From: Rhizopus sp. PT2906
Lineage: Eukaryota > Mucoromycota > Mucoromycetes > Mucorales > Rhizopodaceae
Assembly (NCBI GenBank): GCA_025529335.1
Contig: JAMYHX010000013.1
Location: 172,657 to 236,656 of the forward strand
Direction of reading: 5' to 3'
DNA length: 64,000 nucleotides
The notes under the pieces are model-generated. The model was not told where the DNA came from, searched no databases, and saw only the letters and a list, made by a program, of their open reading frames with translations. Each line of letters begins with the position of its first letter. Within the stretch, counting starts at the first letter, position 1. Below, piece by piece: positions 1-9,340 of the stretch. A program made the translations under genes and the position numbers.

Positions 1-198
1 GTGTGTCTGGGCTTATCATTGACAAATCTACGGTTAAAAATAGAATCTGCGCCTAAATTTACAGATGAAGAGCTTTTAACATTTTTAACAAGCCAAGGGT
101 TCGACATGAATAGCAACAGCCATTATTTTCATCCACAACAAGAAGAGCCATTAATGTTTAATAATAGTAATCATGATCATCACTTTAACCATCACTAA
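1..198 (+). CDS. 3' end of an unrecognised gene (partial)
   Basis: An open frame runs in from the left edge and stops with TAA at 196-198. The C-terminal part is rich in His, Asn, Gln and Pro and ends in a His-rich tail (DHHFNHH). No domain can be recognised in about 65 residues. The true start and the upstream exons lie outside the window, and the left part of this frame could be intron. It could be the disordered tail of a regulatory protein, but that is a guess. Confidence 0.4.
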   Translation: MCLGLSLTNLRLKIESAPKFTDEELLTFLTSQGFDMNSNSHYFHPQQEEPLMFNNSNHDHHFNHH

Positions 199-501
199 AC
201 AAGATCCCCCCTTTCCCCTTTCCCGCTTGTTTGCATTATAATAGATATTACAACAAAAAGTGTCATTAGTTGCCATAGCAATAACCATATCATAGTAACC
301 TTAATAGAAATTTTATTTAACATAAGGTTGGTTTTGTGTAATCGTAGTACAAATTTTTGGAGATATTCATTCGAATTCACACACAATAGACCTTCTTTAA
401 CATTGACACTGAGAACAGATCACATGTTTGATTGTTCTTTTTTCTCTCTCTTATTTTTCTTTTTTCTTTCTTTTTTCTTTGCTTTGTAATATATAAAACA
501 T
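199..501. other. Intergenic region
   Basis: AT-rich spacer between the tail of the left gene and the methyltransferase. A pyrimidine-rich tract (about 435-485) lies just upstream of the ATG at 502 and is probably promoter or 5' leader. No gene is seen. Confidence 0.5.
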
Positions 502-1792
502 ATGGGAGCCAAAGTATCAATTCCTCACAGCGTACTTCATTCTGCTCGAAAAAGATCGTCCAGAACAATATCTAAGCATGCTTCACCTACTGAGTATGAA
601 CAAACTTTGACCGATCACTCGGGTGATTCTCGAGTATCATCCACTACAGTCGATTTATCTCTATTATGCTTCAATGCTCATCAAAAGACGGCGAGTGATC
701 GAATGACATGCGTACGTTTTATAATATCGGCGAATATAACGCATAATTGTTAATACATGTATAGAATCATTTTGCATTAAAGGCCTTATTTGAGGGGTAA
801 AGACAGACAAGAGAAAAAAAGAAAGCATAGTTAACCTTTGTTTAACCAGAAATGTTATGCCTGTTATTAAACAACATATTGACTTCAGTTCAACATCAAC
901 AGCCGTACTGGATATTGGCTGTGGGTCTGGAAGTTGGGTGATGGTAAGTGATATCCTTTTTATATTTACTACAACTGGCTAATATATGCATGTATTTGAA
1001 AGGATATGGCCACTGAATACCCAAGTACTCAATTCATTGGGATTGATCAGCTGCCACTCTTTCCTCATGATATTAGACCGGCCAACGTGACATTTAAACA
1101 AGCAGACGTACTGACAGGACTTCCGTTTGAAGATAACACGTTTGATTTTGTACAAATGAGATTATTTTTACTTGCATTCAATCGACAGCAATGGTTGGAT
1201 GCATTAAAGGAAGTACATCGTGTGTTGAAACCTGGTGGCTTCATACAACTGGCTGAGCCACAATTGATGGTAACCCGAGCTCTTGGCACCTGAATCCCCC
1301 ACGTTCTAATTTTTACAATAGGATCCTGGAGATGACCTCATAATGGACTACACGCATAAAGGTAAGAAATAATAATAATTATAGACTTTCCGCTTAAATA
1401 ATATATTGATTCTATTTATTCATAGTCAAGACTGTGATGGAATTTAATGGTTTTGATGCTGAAGTGTGTGACAAACTTTCCATCTTGTTAGAAAAGACAC
1501 AATTCATACCAGTAGAAAACATACGAAAGGCAGTTCCACTAAGTAAAATGCATAAAACATCCCATCTCTTTATGCTTATCCCCTTGTTATTATTATAGAT
1601 GGTCACATGCTCTCTAATGAATTCCTGTATATAACCGATATCAGTGTAGAATCATGTAAACCATTCCTGATGGAGATACATAATATGCATTCAGATGATG
1701 AATTCATGGAATTGAAAAGGAATTATCTAGAAAGTAGAAAGAATACGTCCGAATCTGCCTTTACTTATGCTGTAGGTCAAAAGCCTCATTAA
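502..1792 (+). CDS. SAM-dependent class I methyltransferase
   Basis: Predicted small-molecule or protein methyltransferase of the kind expanded in mucoralean fungi. Exons: 502-715 (end uncertain), 831-943, 1003-1269, 1322-1361, 1426-1542 and 1599-1792, giving about 314 aa. Seen: SAM-binding motif I VLDIGCGSGSW encoded at about 893-940, then FIGIDQ (motif II acidic residue), a D-x-F-D-F-V stretch and the late motif VLKPGGFIQLAEP. The N-terminus MGAKVS fits an N-myristoylation signal (Gly2, Ser6), followed by about 60 disordered basic or Ser-rich residues. The first junction is unsettled: the good donor GTACGT at 712 gives the wrong phase, whereas GTTTTA at 716 with the acceptor at 830 keeps the frame. 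The substrate cannot be named. A neighbouring myristoylated NCS-1 gene converges on it. Confidence 0.85.
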
Positions 1793-1861
1793 ATAATAAT
1801 ACCCTTGAATGATCTTTTTACTGCTTTCTTTTTCTTTCTCTCTCTCTCTCTCTCTCTTTAT

Positions 1862-2740
1862 TTAAACCATGCCATCATATAAGTTCAATGCTTGTAAGAT
1901 GGTTGGGTCCTTCTTTGATCCTTCTTTGAATTCTTCCATGGATAAGCGATCATCTTTATCCTAATGATGTGTGTTATTGTCAAGCAATTAGAACATTGAT
2001 ATAATAAACACGTACTGTATCCATCAGGTCAAATATCTTCTTGACACGTTTCTCAGGTGTATCCTCATCTGGTGGTAATTTGACCATACTGCCTACCATT
2101 TTATAAATTGCATCTACGATACGAAGCATTTCATCACGAGTGATATATCCGTCATTGTCAATGTCGTATAACTAGGAGAAAGTATAAGATGTATGTGAAG
2201 ACATAGTACAGAGATATAATCATTTACTTGAAAGGCCCCTATAATTGTTTGTTTTAGCTTCGTCTATTTTCTTTTCTTTTCTATATACTTACAATAAAGC
2301 TTTTCATCTACTCTTCCTCTACTAGTAACAGATAAAGCGCAAATAAACTCTTTAAAATCGATAAATCCATTTTTATCTCCATCAAATACATTAAACACAT
2401 AGTCTGCAAAACGAGAAGGATCACCAAAAGGGAAAAATTGTTTGTATATCTTTTGGAACTCGGTCTTGTCGAGCTGTCCTGATGGGCAATCCTTTAGGAA
2501 CCCTTTATACCTTTTTATTATTGTATCTCATTAGCTTTCTTTTTTTTTTTTTTTTCTTGTCATTGCTTTATTGTGCCAAGACATCTCTTACCATTGCTGT
2601 AATTCCTTCTTTTCGACTTTTATATATTATTGTTATTATTTAATACATGTATAAATACATATTAAACTATACTTACAGTAAGTAGACTTTTGAAGGTCAC
2701 TCAGCTGTTCAGGACTAAGCTTACTTTTAGCATTTCCCAT
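1862..2740 (-). CDS. NCS1: Neuronal calcium sensor 1 / frequenin (EF-hand, myristoylated)
   Basis: 190-aa Ca2+ sensor of the NCS-1/Frq1 family, which in yeast binds and activates the PI 4-kinase Pik1 at the Golgi and membranes. Exons on the minus strand: 2740-2677, 2616-2592, 2510-2293, 2238-2228, 2171-2016 and 1960-1862. Seen: MGNAKSK (myristoylation, Gly2 with Ser6-Lys7), the family block WYKGFLKDCPSGQL (degenerate EF1 with Cys-Pro), then three canonical EF loops beginning DGDKNG, DIDNDG and DTDKDD, and the tail LNLYDGMV. Length matches the family exactly. At first sight it resembles calcineurin B, but the QQWYKGF block and the tail are NCS-1. The fourth exon is only 11 bases and completes WAFQ; all junctions are GT-AG and the frame closes. 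Confidence 0.95.
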
Positions 2741-2768
2741 TTTGATATAAAGAAAATAAAGAAAGAAG

Positions 2769-2792
2769 AAAAAAAAAAAAAAAAAAAAAAAA
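2769..2792. repeat. A24 homopolymer
   Basis: Run of 24 A (T on the NCS1 sense strand), 28 bases upstream of the NCS1 start codon. Likely part of its promoter or 5' leader as a poly(dA:dT) tract, which tends to exclude nucleosomes. Confidence 0.6.
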
Positions 2793-4187
2793 GAAAATGT
2801 AGAAATAATAATTAATTGTCCTGCCTTCTTTTTTTGGTCCACAGTGTACTTTTTTGGGTGCAACAACAAATTATTGTCGATCACACGTATAAATTAAACA
2901 GAAGACTTTATGATTCTAGAAATACTAATTTTCCCTAAAAGATAATACAAGGCATTCACCTTCAGACCTATATCTTTAGAGACTCTGATTCAGTTGAATC
3001 TTGCTTATATAAAAAGCCAAGCTGTGCACATGGAGTCATTCAACATGTTTACAATATGTGATAATAGCAACCTATATGAAACAAATGACCATTAATACAG
3101 CTTTAATCTCGTCCTTCCTCTCTTTTTCGACTTTAGCATTTCTTGTTCTGTTAGTGAGGCAGTCTTGAACACAGGAGCTTAATTGTTTTGTTCGTAATCC
3201 TTTCTTCAATACTCTTGCCTTTTGTCCGCTTTTGTTGGAACACTGGCCTTATCATCGGCGTCAAATGTTTTCAAAAGCTAAAGTGAGAAAGTATGAGCGC
3301 ACTGTATGGCTAGGGTAACACTTGTGATTTCAAAACGGGACTTGCTCTTCTTTACAGCATATTGGTTTGGTTCATTGCTTTTAACATTTCTATCTTTAAC
3401 AAAAATTATTATTGTCTAGTGAATTGCTGTTGGAGATGCTGCAGATTTCGTTACAACCGTAGCTACGTCATGGGTCCACTTCATCACATTTATTCGCCAA
3501 CTTTCTCTGCAATGCATACATGGCTACATAGATGAAGGACAAATGTCACATATGAAGTAATGATACACTTACGCGCCGGTATACTATTTTATGTACTTAT
3601 AAGTTAAAACAATGAAAAGCCAGTTGACTACGTTTACTTTTAAATAGAAAGATATGCTAATAAATGAGGGATGAGGACTACACACATCCGGTGTTGCCTG
3701 GTGGGAAGAGATTGAATTAAGAGGTATGTTGAATGCAAATGTTTTTGGACGCGCTAAACATGTATTACCCTTGAAGATATCAATCTGAGATGTGATCATA
3801 TATCATCTATAACTTGGAATTACCACTGGTAATCGAACAATCTGAACATAAAACTTAAAACAGTCTAGAAACCTCAGTGTGACTAATCCCATTTGAGGTG
3901 AGAACGCTATGGTAGAGTTTGTAGCCAATAGTTATCCAAAGTACAGCAAAGGCCACTTTATACCATTCAAGACAACTAGTAAAAAGTAGAAAGCTGGAAT
4001 TCCATGGGTGAGAAAGGTCAATGCAAAATTACCTATGATATCATCATTTGTCGTTCTTTGGAAATGTAAGATTTCCCCTCTTTCCTATAATCTGGAACCA
4101 CTCTTGTGAAACTTAAAGCCCCCTCCTTCCTCGTACAGGGTAAATCCACTATGAGTAGATAAAAACGCAAATAATTTATGTGTTTTA
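2793..4187. other. Long gene-poor spacer
   Basis: About 1.4 kb between the NCS1 promoter and the 3' end of the P450 gene. Short open stretches exist (for example about 3418-3560 on the plus strand) but none reaches a recognisable domain or has convincing splice partners. It may hold an eroded element. No RNA gene is seen. Confidence 0.4.
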
Positions 4188-5954
4188 TTATTGAACAACA
4201 TCGTTTACTCTTTTCTTGAAATAAGTCCAGACACCATGACGAGGTTTTGTAGTAAGAACCACTTTGGTATCAATGTGACACCCTTCTTTCAAGTGAAAAG
4301 TGAATTGATTGACAGTAGAAGCGATGATCAATCTGAGCTCAAGGATTGCCAAATTCTTCCCCAAGCATGAATGTTGGCCGAGAGTAAATGCGATATCAGG
4401 GAAATCATACTGGTTGCTTGGAGTGATAAAGTCTGCTGAGGTTGACCGTGGCTTGAATGTATCAAAAGAGTAATCTTTACTTTCTTCATGTTCAGGTCGC
4501 AGCCAACGCGTGGGGTCAAACTTGTCAGGGTCAGGAAAGATCCTAGGGTTCATTTGGACACCTCTCACGTTACACCATATCTCTGAATCTTTGGGTACAA
4601 CAACACCATCGACATGGACATCACGATTGACATGAACAGGGATAAAGACAACAGCTGGGTACTTTCGCAAAGTTTCCTTGTATACAGCGGTAACCAAAGG
4701 CATCTTGACAAGCTTCTCAGTCGTGATTGTGTCTGGATCGATGGGTGGAGGACCCAAGACTTGACGGACTTGGTTAAACAGGTCTTCTTGTAGCTGTGGA
4801 TTCTGGGCGAGCTCTGCAAATGTAAAGGCAAGCGTATGAGCTGTAGTATCATAACCTGCAAAGGTAAGTGCAAGCAAATCATTGACCAGATCAACATGGT
4901 CTTCGCCGTAACGGCCGCTGGCAAAGGCGCATGCAGCAACGGATCGATAGATGTGATCCTTTGGTGGTATACCTTGTTCTTTGAATTTCTTCAGATCATG
5001 GTGATAGTCTTGTAGAGCATACTTTAATGAATCTCGAATAAATGCCTTGAGCTGTTCGCGAGCCGGCTTGTAGCTCTTCTGTCCCCAATCAGTCTTGTTG
5101 ATACCAAAAGGTAGCCATGCCTTGAGTGATTGAAAGCCAAAGCCAAGGTGCTCATGCATAAACTGGAATAAAAAGATTGAGAACTAGGAAATTGTACTTT
5201 GCTCTTTACTCACCTTGAGATTTCTTCTTCCTCCAACCAAGTCATAGTTAAGATCATGTCTACCATATAGATAATAATTGATGACATCCATTGTTGTGTC
5301 CATAAAATAGCTGTCGAGCTCAGCAGCGCTTCCTTCTTCAGCATGTTTTGCGAATAGTTCCATCAGGTCATTCACACGTCTTGTTATATATGGGAGCAAT
5401 TTAGGTACAAGCTGCTTTAGTTGAAACGACGGTAAAAGAACATGTCGTCTCCAACGCCATTCCTACATGTCAAATATATGAGTCAATATTCCCTTTTGAA
5501 TTTCGTTTCCTCTTTTCCTACTTGCCTCTCCAATAGTGTTGTTCAAATTTTTACCACCAAACACTAGGTTGTGAATCAATCGGATCAGATCACCTCGCTG
5601 CACTTTAGGTAATTCATTCTTCGACTTGTGTTGACCGGTTATCAAAACATCTTTTATACCCTTTAACGTACTCACGACCACCAGAGGCTTTCCCGTGATA
5701 GTCCAGCAGACACTAACGGGAGAATACTTGGGGTCCTGTCCAGCACGGATCAGAAACTTGGAAATTTCGTCTGTCTTTTCAGAAGTAGATGGAGGAGGCA
5801 CTAGACCAAAGTACTTTGTTACAAGATGAGGTGTGGGAGCAAGTGGAGCCAAAGCGAGTGATCTTGATCTGTACCTTCGTCGAGTGTAGATCCAGATATA
5901 CGTGATTGAGACAAAACTAAAGAGGATTAAGTAGCTATAAATCCCTTGGATCAT
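4188..5954 (-). CDS. Cytochrome P450 monooxygenase, microsomal type
   Basis: Haem-thiolate monooxygenase anchored in the ER, about 550 aa. Exons: 5954-5526, 5462-5214 and 5162-4188. Seen: N-terminal membrane anchor (residues about 5-25) followed by a basic stretch (TRRRYRSRS), C-helix WRWRRH, I-helix AGYDTT at about 328, K-helix ETLR at about 389, and the haem loop FTLGQHSCLG with the ligand Cys at about 492. The usual Arg of FxxGxRxCxG is His here, a change known in some P450 families. Intron 1 starts with GCAAGT rather than GT (GC-AG intron); only this reading restores the EWRWRRH block. Family and substrate are not assignable. The next recognisable item upstream is transposon debris, so it is not in an obvious metabolite cluster. 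Confidence 0.92.
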
Positions 5955-6345
5955 GGTTTATTCGTCGTAAAAGAGAAAAACTTGAGGTCCTATTTATCTT
6001 GCATCGTTTGCTGTTTTCTGTCGTTTTCAGGCACACGCAACTTCAAACTTTATTCTATTCACGATTTTAGCCAATAGGAAGTGTTCATTCTTGACAATAG
6101 TGCATACAACAACTCTGTCTTTCAAAATGTGAATAATAAAATGAATATGACTCGAACAGACACGTTTCATTTACTATAATCACAAATATTTGCAATAGTT
6201 GTTGTGGTTTATATGTCTACTAGTATTATTCTGCATTTGAGAAACTAGGAAAAAAAAGAACTTCATATACTTTATGAAATTTCGGATTATGCAGTCATAA
6301 CTAGAAGACTAATGAATAAAGAATAATGCATCATTCGTTTTATAC
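5955..6345. other. P450 promoter side spacer
   Basis: AT-rich spacer upstream of the P450 start and downstream of the Fanzor-like relic. No gene is seen. Confidence 0.4.
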
Positions 6346-7380
6346 TTACCGAGGCGTTAAGGAATGCATTGCCGTTATGGACAGCGCATTGAATCCAGGG
6401 AGAACCGTTAGTCTTTTGAAAGGAGGAGGGCTTTCATTGTCGTGTTTTGATTTGTAAACAAAGATACCATATATATTTAATGCACTATTCACATCGCGAT
6501 TCCAAACCGTACCACAAGAATTACACTTGAGGACAGAGTATACTCTTCGCTTTGATCCAGTAATTGAGATATTGTTTAATTGTTTGGATTTGCACTTGTT
6601 ACAAATCTGACTCGTTAAGTACTCGTCAACCGAAACAAATTCGGCCTCCCCCGTTGGATTGTTTGCATTTTCGTTTGGTGATCACATTTCTATAATGACA
6701 ACATTTGTTTAGACCAAAAATAAAAGCCATGTAAGTATACGTACGCAAACTTCTTTGGACGTGAGTGCAAGCTTTCAAGTGACTTGTAGCCTATTTTTGA
6801 AACATCAAAGACATTAAAGTATCATAAAGTTAAGTTATTATCATTCTTTTGACCTGATTTGATCTTGTTGTCACATTGTTTGGCAAGCTTCCAGAAAGAT
6901 TGAGCATCAATCTGTATACCCTTGGAATCAATCTTGTACAAGGGAAGTAAACAAAAGTATGTTGATCCTCGAGGGTCAGTGTATTTGAGAGGCATGAAGG
7001 TCTTGTCTTGAATTCTTGCTTGTACTGTTTTGATAAAGGTTTGAACAGCATCAATATCCATTTTATCAATGTCCTTCGGTTTGCTTGTTATTTCCAAGAT
7101 CTTGTTGTAATTGATAGCGGTCAAAGTGTTTTACTTTAATGACCTGTACTTGCTTGTGTTCAACTTGACAAAAGGAAGTTCTTGTAACTTTCTATGAACA
7201 TAACTGCTTGATGCTTTGTCTTGAGGTTTCATTTCTTGAATGAACTTGTTTTGTTCTGTTTCTTTCTGAATAAAGTGTAACCATTTCATGTAGGTAATGA
7301 GTAGAGGCAACGTCCGTAGTATTAGTCTAATCTCTGGTGCGTTTTCTGGTGCATGTAGTATTTCCCAATAAAAAAACAAG
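6346..7380 (-). pseudogene. Decayed Fanzor/TnpB-type RNA-guided nuclease copy
   Basis: The clearest part is the C-terminal 110 or so codons (about 6660-6346): VDEYLTSQICNKCKSK, a spacer, then VLKCNSCGTVWNRDVNSALN. This is the paired CxxC zinc ribbon plus the RuvC-III Arg-Asp of the OrfB/TnpB/Fanzor fold. Farther upstream, open blocks at 7124-6822 (with STYFCLLPLYKIDSKGIQID, like the mid-N-terminal block of mucoralean Fanzor-type proteins) and 7379-7131 lie on the same strand in different frames. In-frame TGA and TAA stops precede the zinc ribbon. Only about 150 bases separate the N-terminal blocks from the ribbon, so RuvC-I and much of RuvC-II are missing. I read it as an internally deleted, frameshifted relic. 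The N-terminal assignment is weaker than the zinc ribbon. Confidence 0.72.
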
Positions 7381-8044
7381 ATAATTGATACTGCTGTTGC
7401 CTATGTTGCCCCAAAAGTATTCAAGTCAAAATATTACAAAAACAAAGACCGTATTAACAAGCAGAGCACAATTAAATAGCCTGCTGAGGAATAATGAGGA
7501 TTTGGACGAGCAAATATTGAAAGGCATTGCAATTCCCTTCATGACTATAATAGGTTAGAATGCGAAATCTATACACTTGGACTTGTAACAAGTGGTATAT
7601 ATGTAGTTGACGTGGTATACACAATGGCTTTTCCGTCGTCCACCGAAATGATGAGAGATAGTGGTATGAAGAGTCTCATACAAGGTCTTTATTTGATCAA
7701 GAGTTTATGCATGGATGTTATTGAAGCGAAGAATAAGAGGGGCATGAATGTTAGAAAGAAAAATAGAAAAAGCCAAAAGGGGTTTAAGAGGTTTTGGCGA
7801 TGAAGCAGATTTGTGGTATCCTCCTCTGTACGAATCTGATTCTTAATGATTCTTTTTATAATGTTGCTGTACTTCTCAAGTTTTAAATAAAGTAAAAACA
7901 AGTTTATACCAAAAGTTGCCTTCTTCTTTATTAAAATAATGAGCATTTATACCACATCAAATTTATGATGGATAACATTACATAACCAAGGCTTGATTCA
8001 AAAGATTAGCCCTTTTGGAAACTGTACTAGAGTCTTTATATACT
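7381..8044. other. Spacer between two element relics
   Basis: Contains weak open stretches, including a 63-codon frame at 7612-7803 rich in Lys and Arg that I cannot identify. It may be further debris of the same insertion, or filler between two. Confidence 0.35.
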
Positions 8045-8830
8045 GGCAGCTGCTATGTTTCAATTACTAGCTTTGAATCAGGCAGCCATGAGAACTGCAA
8101 GATAGCCACTACGGCGTTAAGAAGCCCCACCTGTTCGACTGCATCGCTCAGCTATTGATCGTAAACCAATATTCAACTATATCTCTTCTCTCGATGGTCC
8201 TTCGATCTCGTTATCTCGTTTTCAAATAAAATTGGCATTTCTTCTAGGTGTCACTTGCTTCTTGCGTCCGTCTGACCTCCACCGTATTCCGTTCAGCTCA
8301 ACAAAGGTGACAAACACTGGTTCGTTATATTTTGAGGTCCATTGTCCTAAAGAGAAACGTCAACGTCAAAGAATTATCAAGTTGTTTGAAGTAAAAGAAC
8401 GTCATCTTCGGCAACCTTACCCGGTTACCACATTTCAAATCTTCAACAATCGTCGCCCTTCTGACTCTCCTGATACACTGTTTCTGCACTCTTACGCTCC
8501 GCTCAAGCCGCTCAGTGTTCGTACTGTTCAACATTGGATCCACAAACTCGTTAGAATATCCACAGCAGAACCACGGGTTACTCTTTGGTCCATCGCTTCA
8601 TCTCTAGCTCTTAAAGCAGGTATTCCTAAAGATGATACTGTCACCATGGGAAACTAGTCTTCCTTAGCTGTCTTTGAATATCACTATCGCCGTGAACATC
8701 TATCTCTCATTTCGATTTCTCCAACACGCTGATTGATATTGACGATGCTTCTGATGAAGATGACGACCAGTTCTTTGATGCGGAAGATAATATGACATGC
8801 GATTGAACCAAGTAGGCTATTTCTCTGGAT
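8045..8830 (+). pseudogene. Tyrosine recombinase relic (DIRS/Crypton-like)
   Basis: A translated stretch from about 8045 to 8830 resembles the tyrosine recombinase of fungal DIRS- or Crypton-type elements. Seen: a lead block with RLHRSAIDRKPIFNYI, then LAFLLGVTCFLRPSDL (Arg box), a middle strand region and a terminal block GIPKDDTVTMGN followed by a stop and then SSLAVFEYHYRREHLS, where the nucleophilic Tyr box is expected. In-frame stops at about 8110 and 8655-8657 show decay, and the His-x-x-Arg box is not recognisable (LWSIASS instead). An acidic stretch follows. No reverse transcriptase is visible nearby, so the element class is inferred. Its neighbour 700 bases away is the Fanzor-like relic, on the opposite strand. 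Confidence 0.65.
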
Positions 8831-8834
8831 CAGC

Positions 8835-8868
8835 AAATCATATTTGCTACTTTGTATTTGAGTGTCTC
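8835..8868 (+). repeat. Imperfect direct repeat, left copy
   Basis: The 34 bases starting aaatcatattt match 9059-9092 at 30 positions, 224 bases apart, just after the recombinase relic. Such spaced direct repeats occur at the ends of tyrosine-recombinase elements; here that role is an inference. Confidence 0.5.
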
Positions 8869-9058
8869 CACCAATTCAAGTAGAATTTGTTTCGACACTT
8901 GAATTAATAGGTTAGACATGAAAATACAAAATAAGAAATATGATTTTCCCTCCCTTCCCCATTTTTTACCTTCGCTTAAAGAAGATCAATTGTATACTTG
9001 TAGAAAAGTTTATTTTTTATTGTATTTCGCTGACCTTTAATAAAAAGAAGATAATAAC

Positions 9059-9092
9059 AAATCATATTTCCTATTTTGTATTTAAGTGTCTA
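9059..9092 (+). repeat. Imperfect direct repeat, right copy
   Basis: Second copy of the 34-base repeat, with differences from 8835-8868 at four positions. It may mark the right edge of the decayed element. Confidence 0.5.
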
Positions 9093-9233
9093 CCCTAGTG
9101 AATATAGACTGCCCCTTCTTTAGCGTGTTACTAGAGTATATTTGCAAATTGATTGGCCATTATTACAAAGCTTGTTACATATCCGCTCATGACTGAAATT
9201 ATTTCACACCCTTCCCCAAAAAGAAATGAAATG

Positions 9234-9240
9234 TATAAAA
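9234..9240 (+). promoter_or_regulatory. Probable TATA box of the catalase gene
   Basis: TATAAAA about 100 bases before the catalase ATG at 9341, followed by a pyrimidine-rich leader. Position and context fit a fungal TATA element. Confidence 0.4.
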
Positions 9241-9340
9241 AGGAACAACTAACGCTTCACAGCCTTTTCTTTTCTTCTATTTCTTTTTTGAATCAGTTGT
9301 ATTGCCTTTACTTCCCCTCTCTCTTTTTTAAAATAAAAAA

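Noticed and set aside
1862..2740. Calcineurin B regulatory subunit
   Set aside because: The start and EF hands suggested it, but the spliced protein is 190 aa with WYKGFLKDCPSGQL and the LYDGMV tail, which are NCS-1/frequenin features.
7612..7803. 63-codon frame between the element relics as a gene
   Set aside because: Rich in Lys/Arg with no recognisable motif; at most debris of the neighbouring elements.
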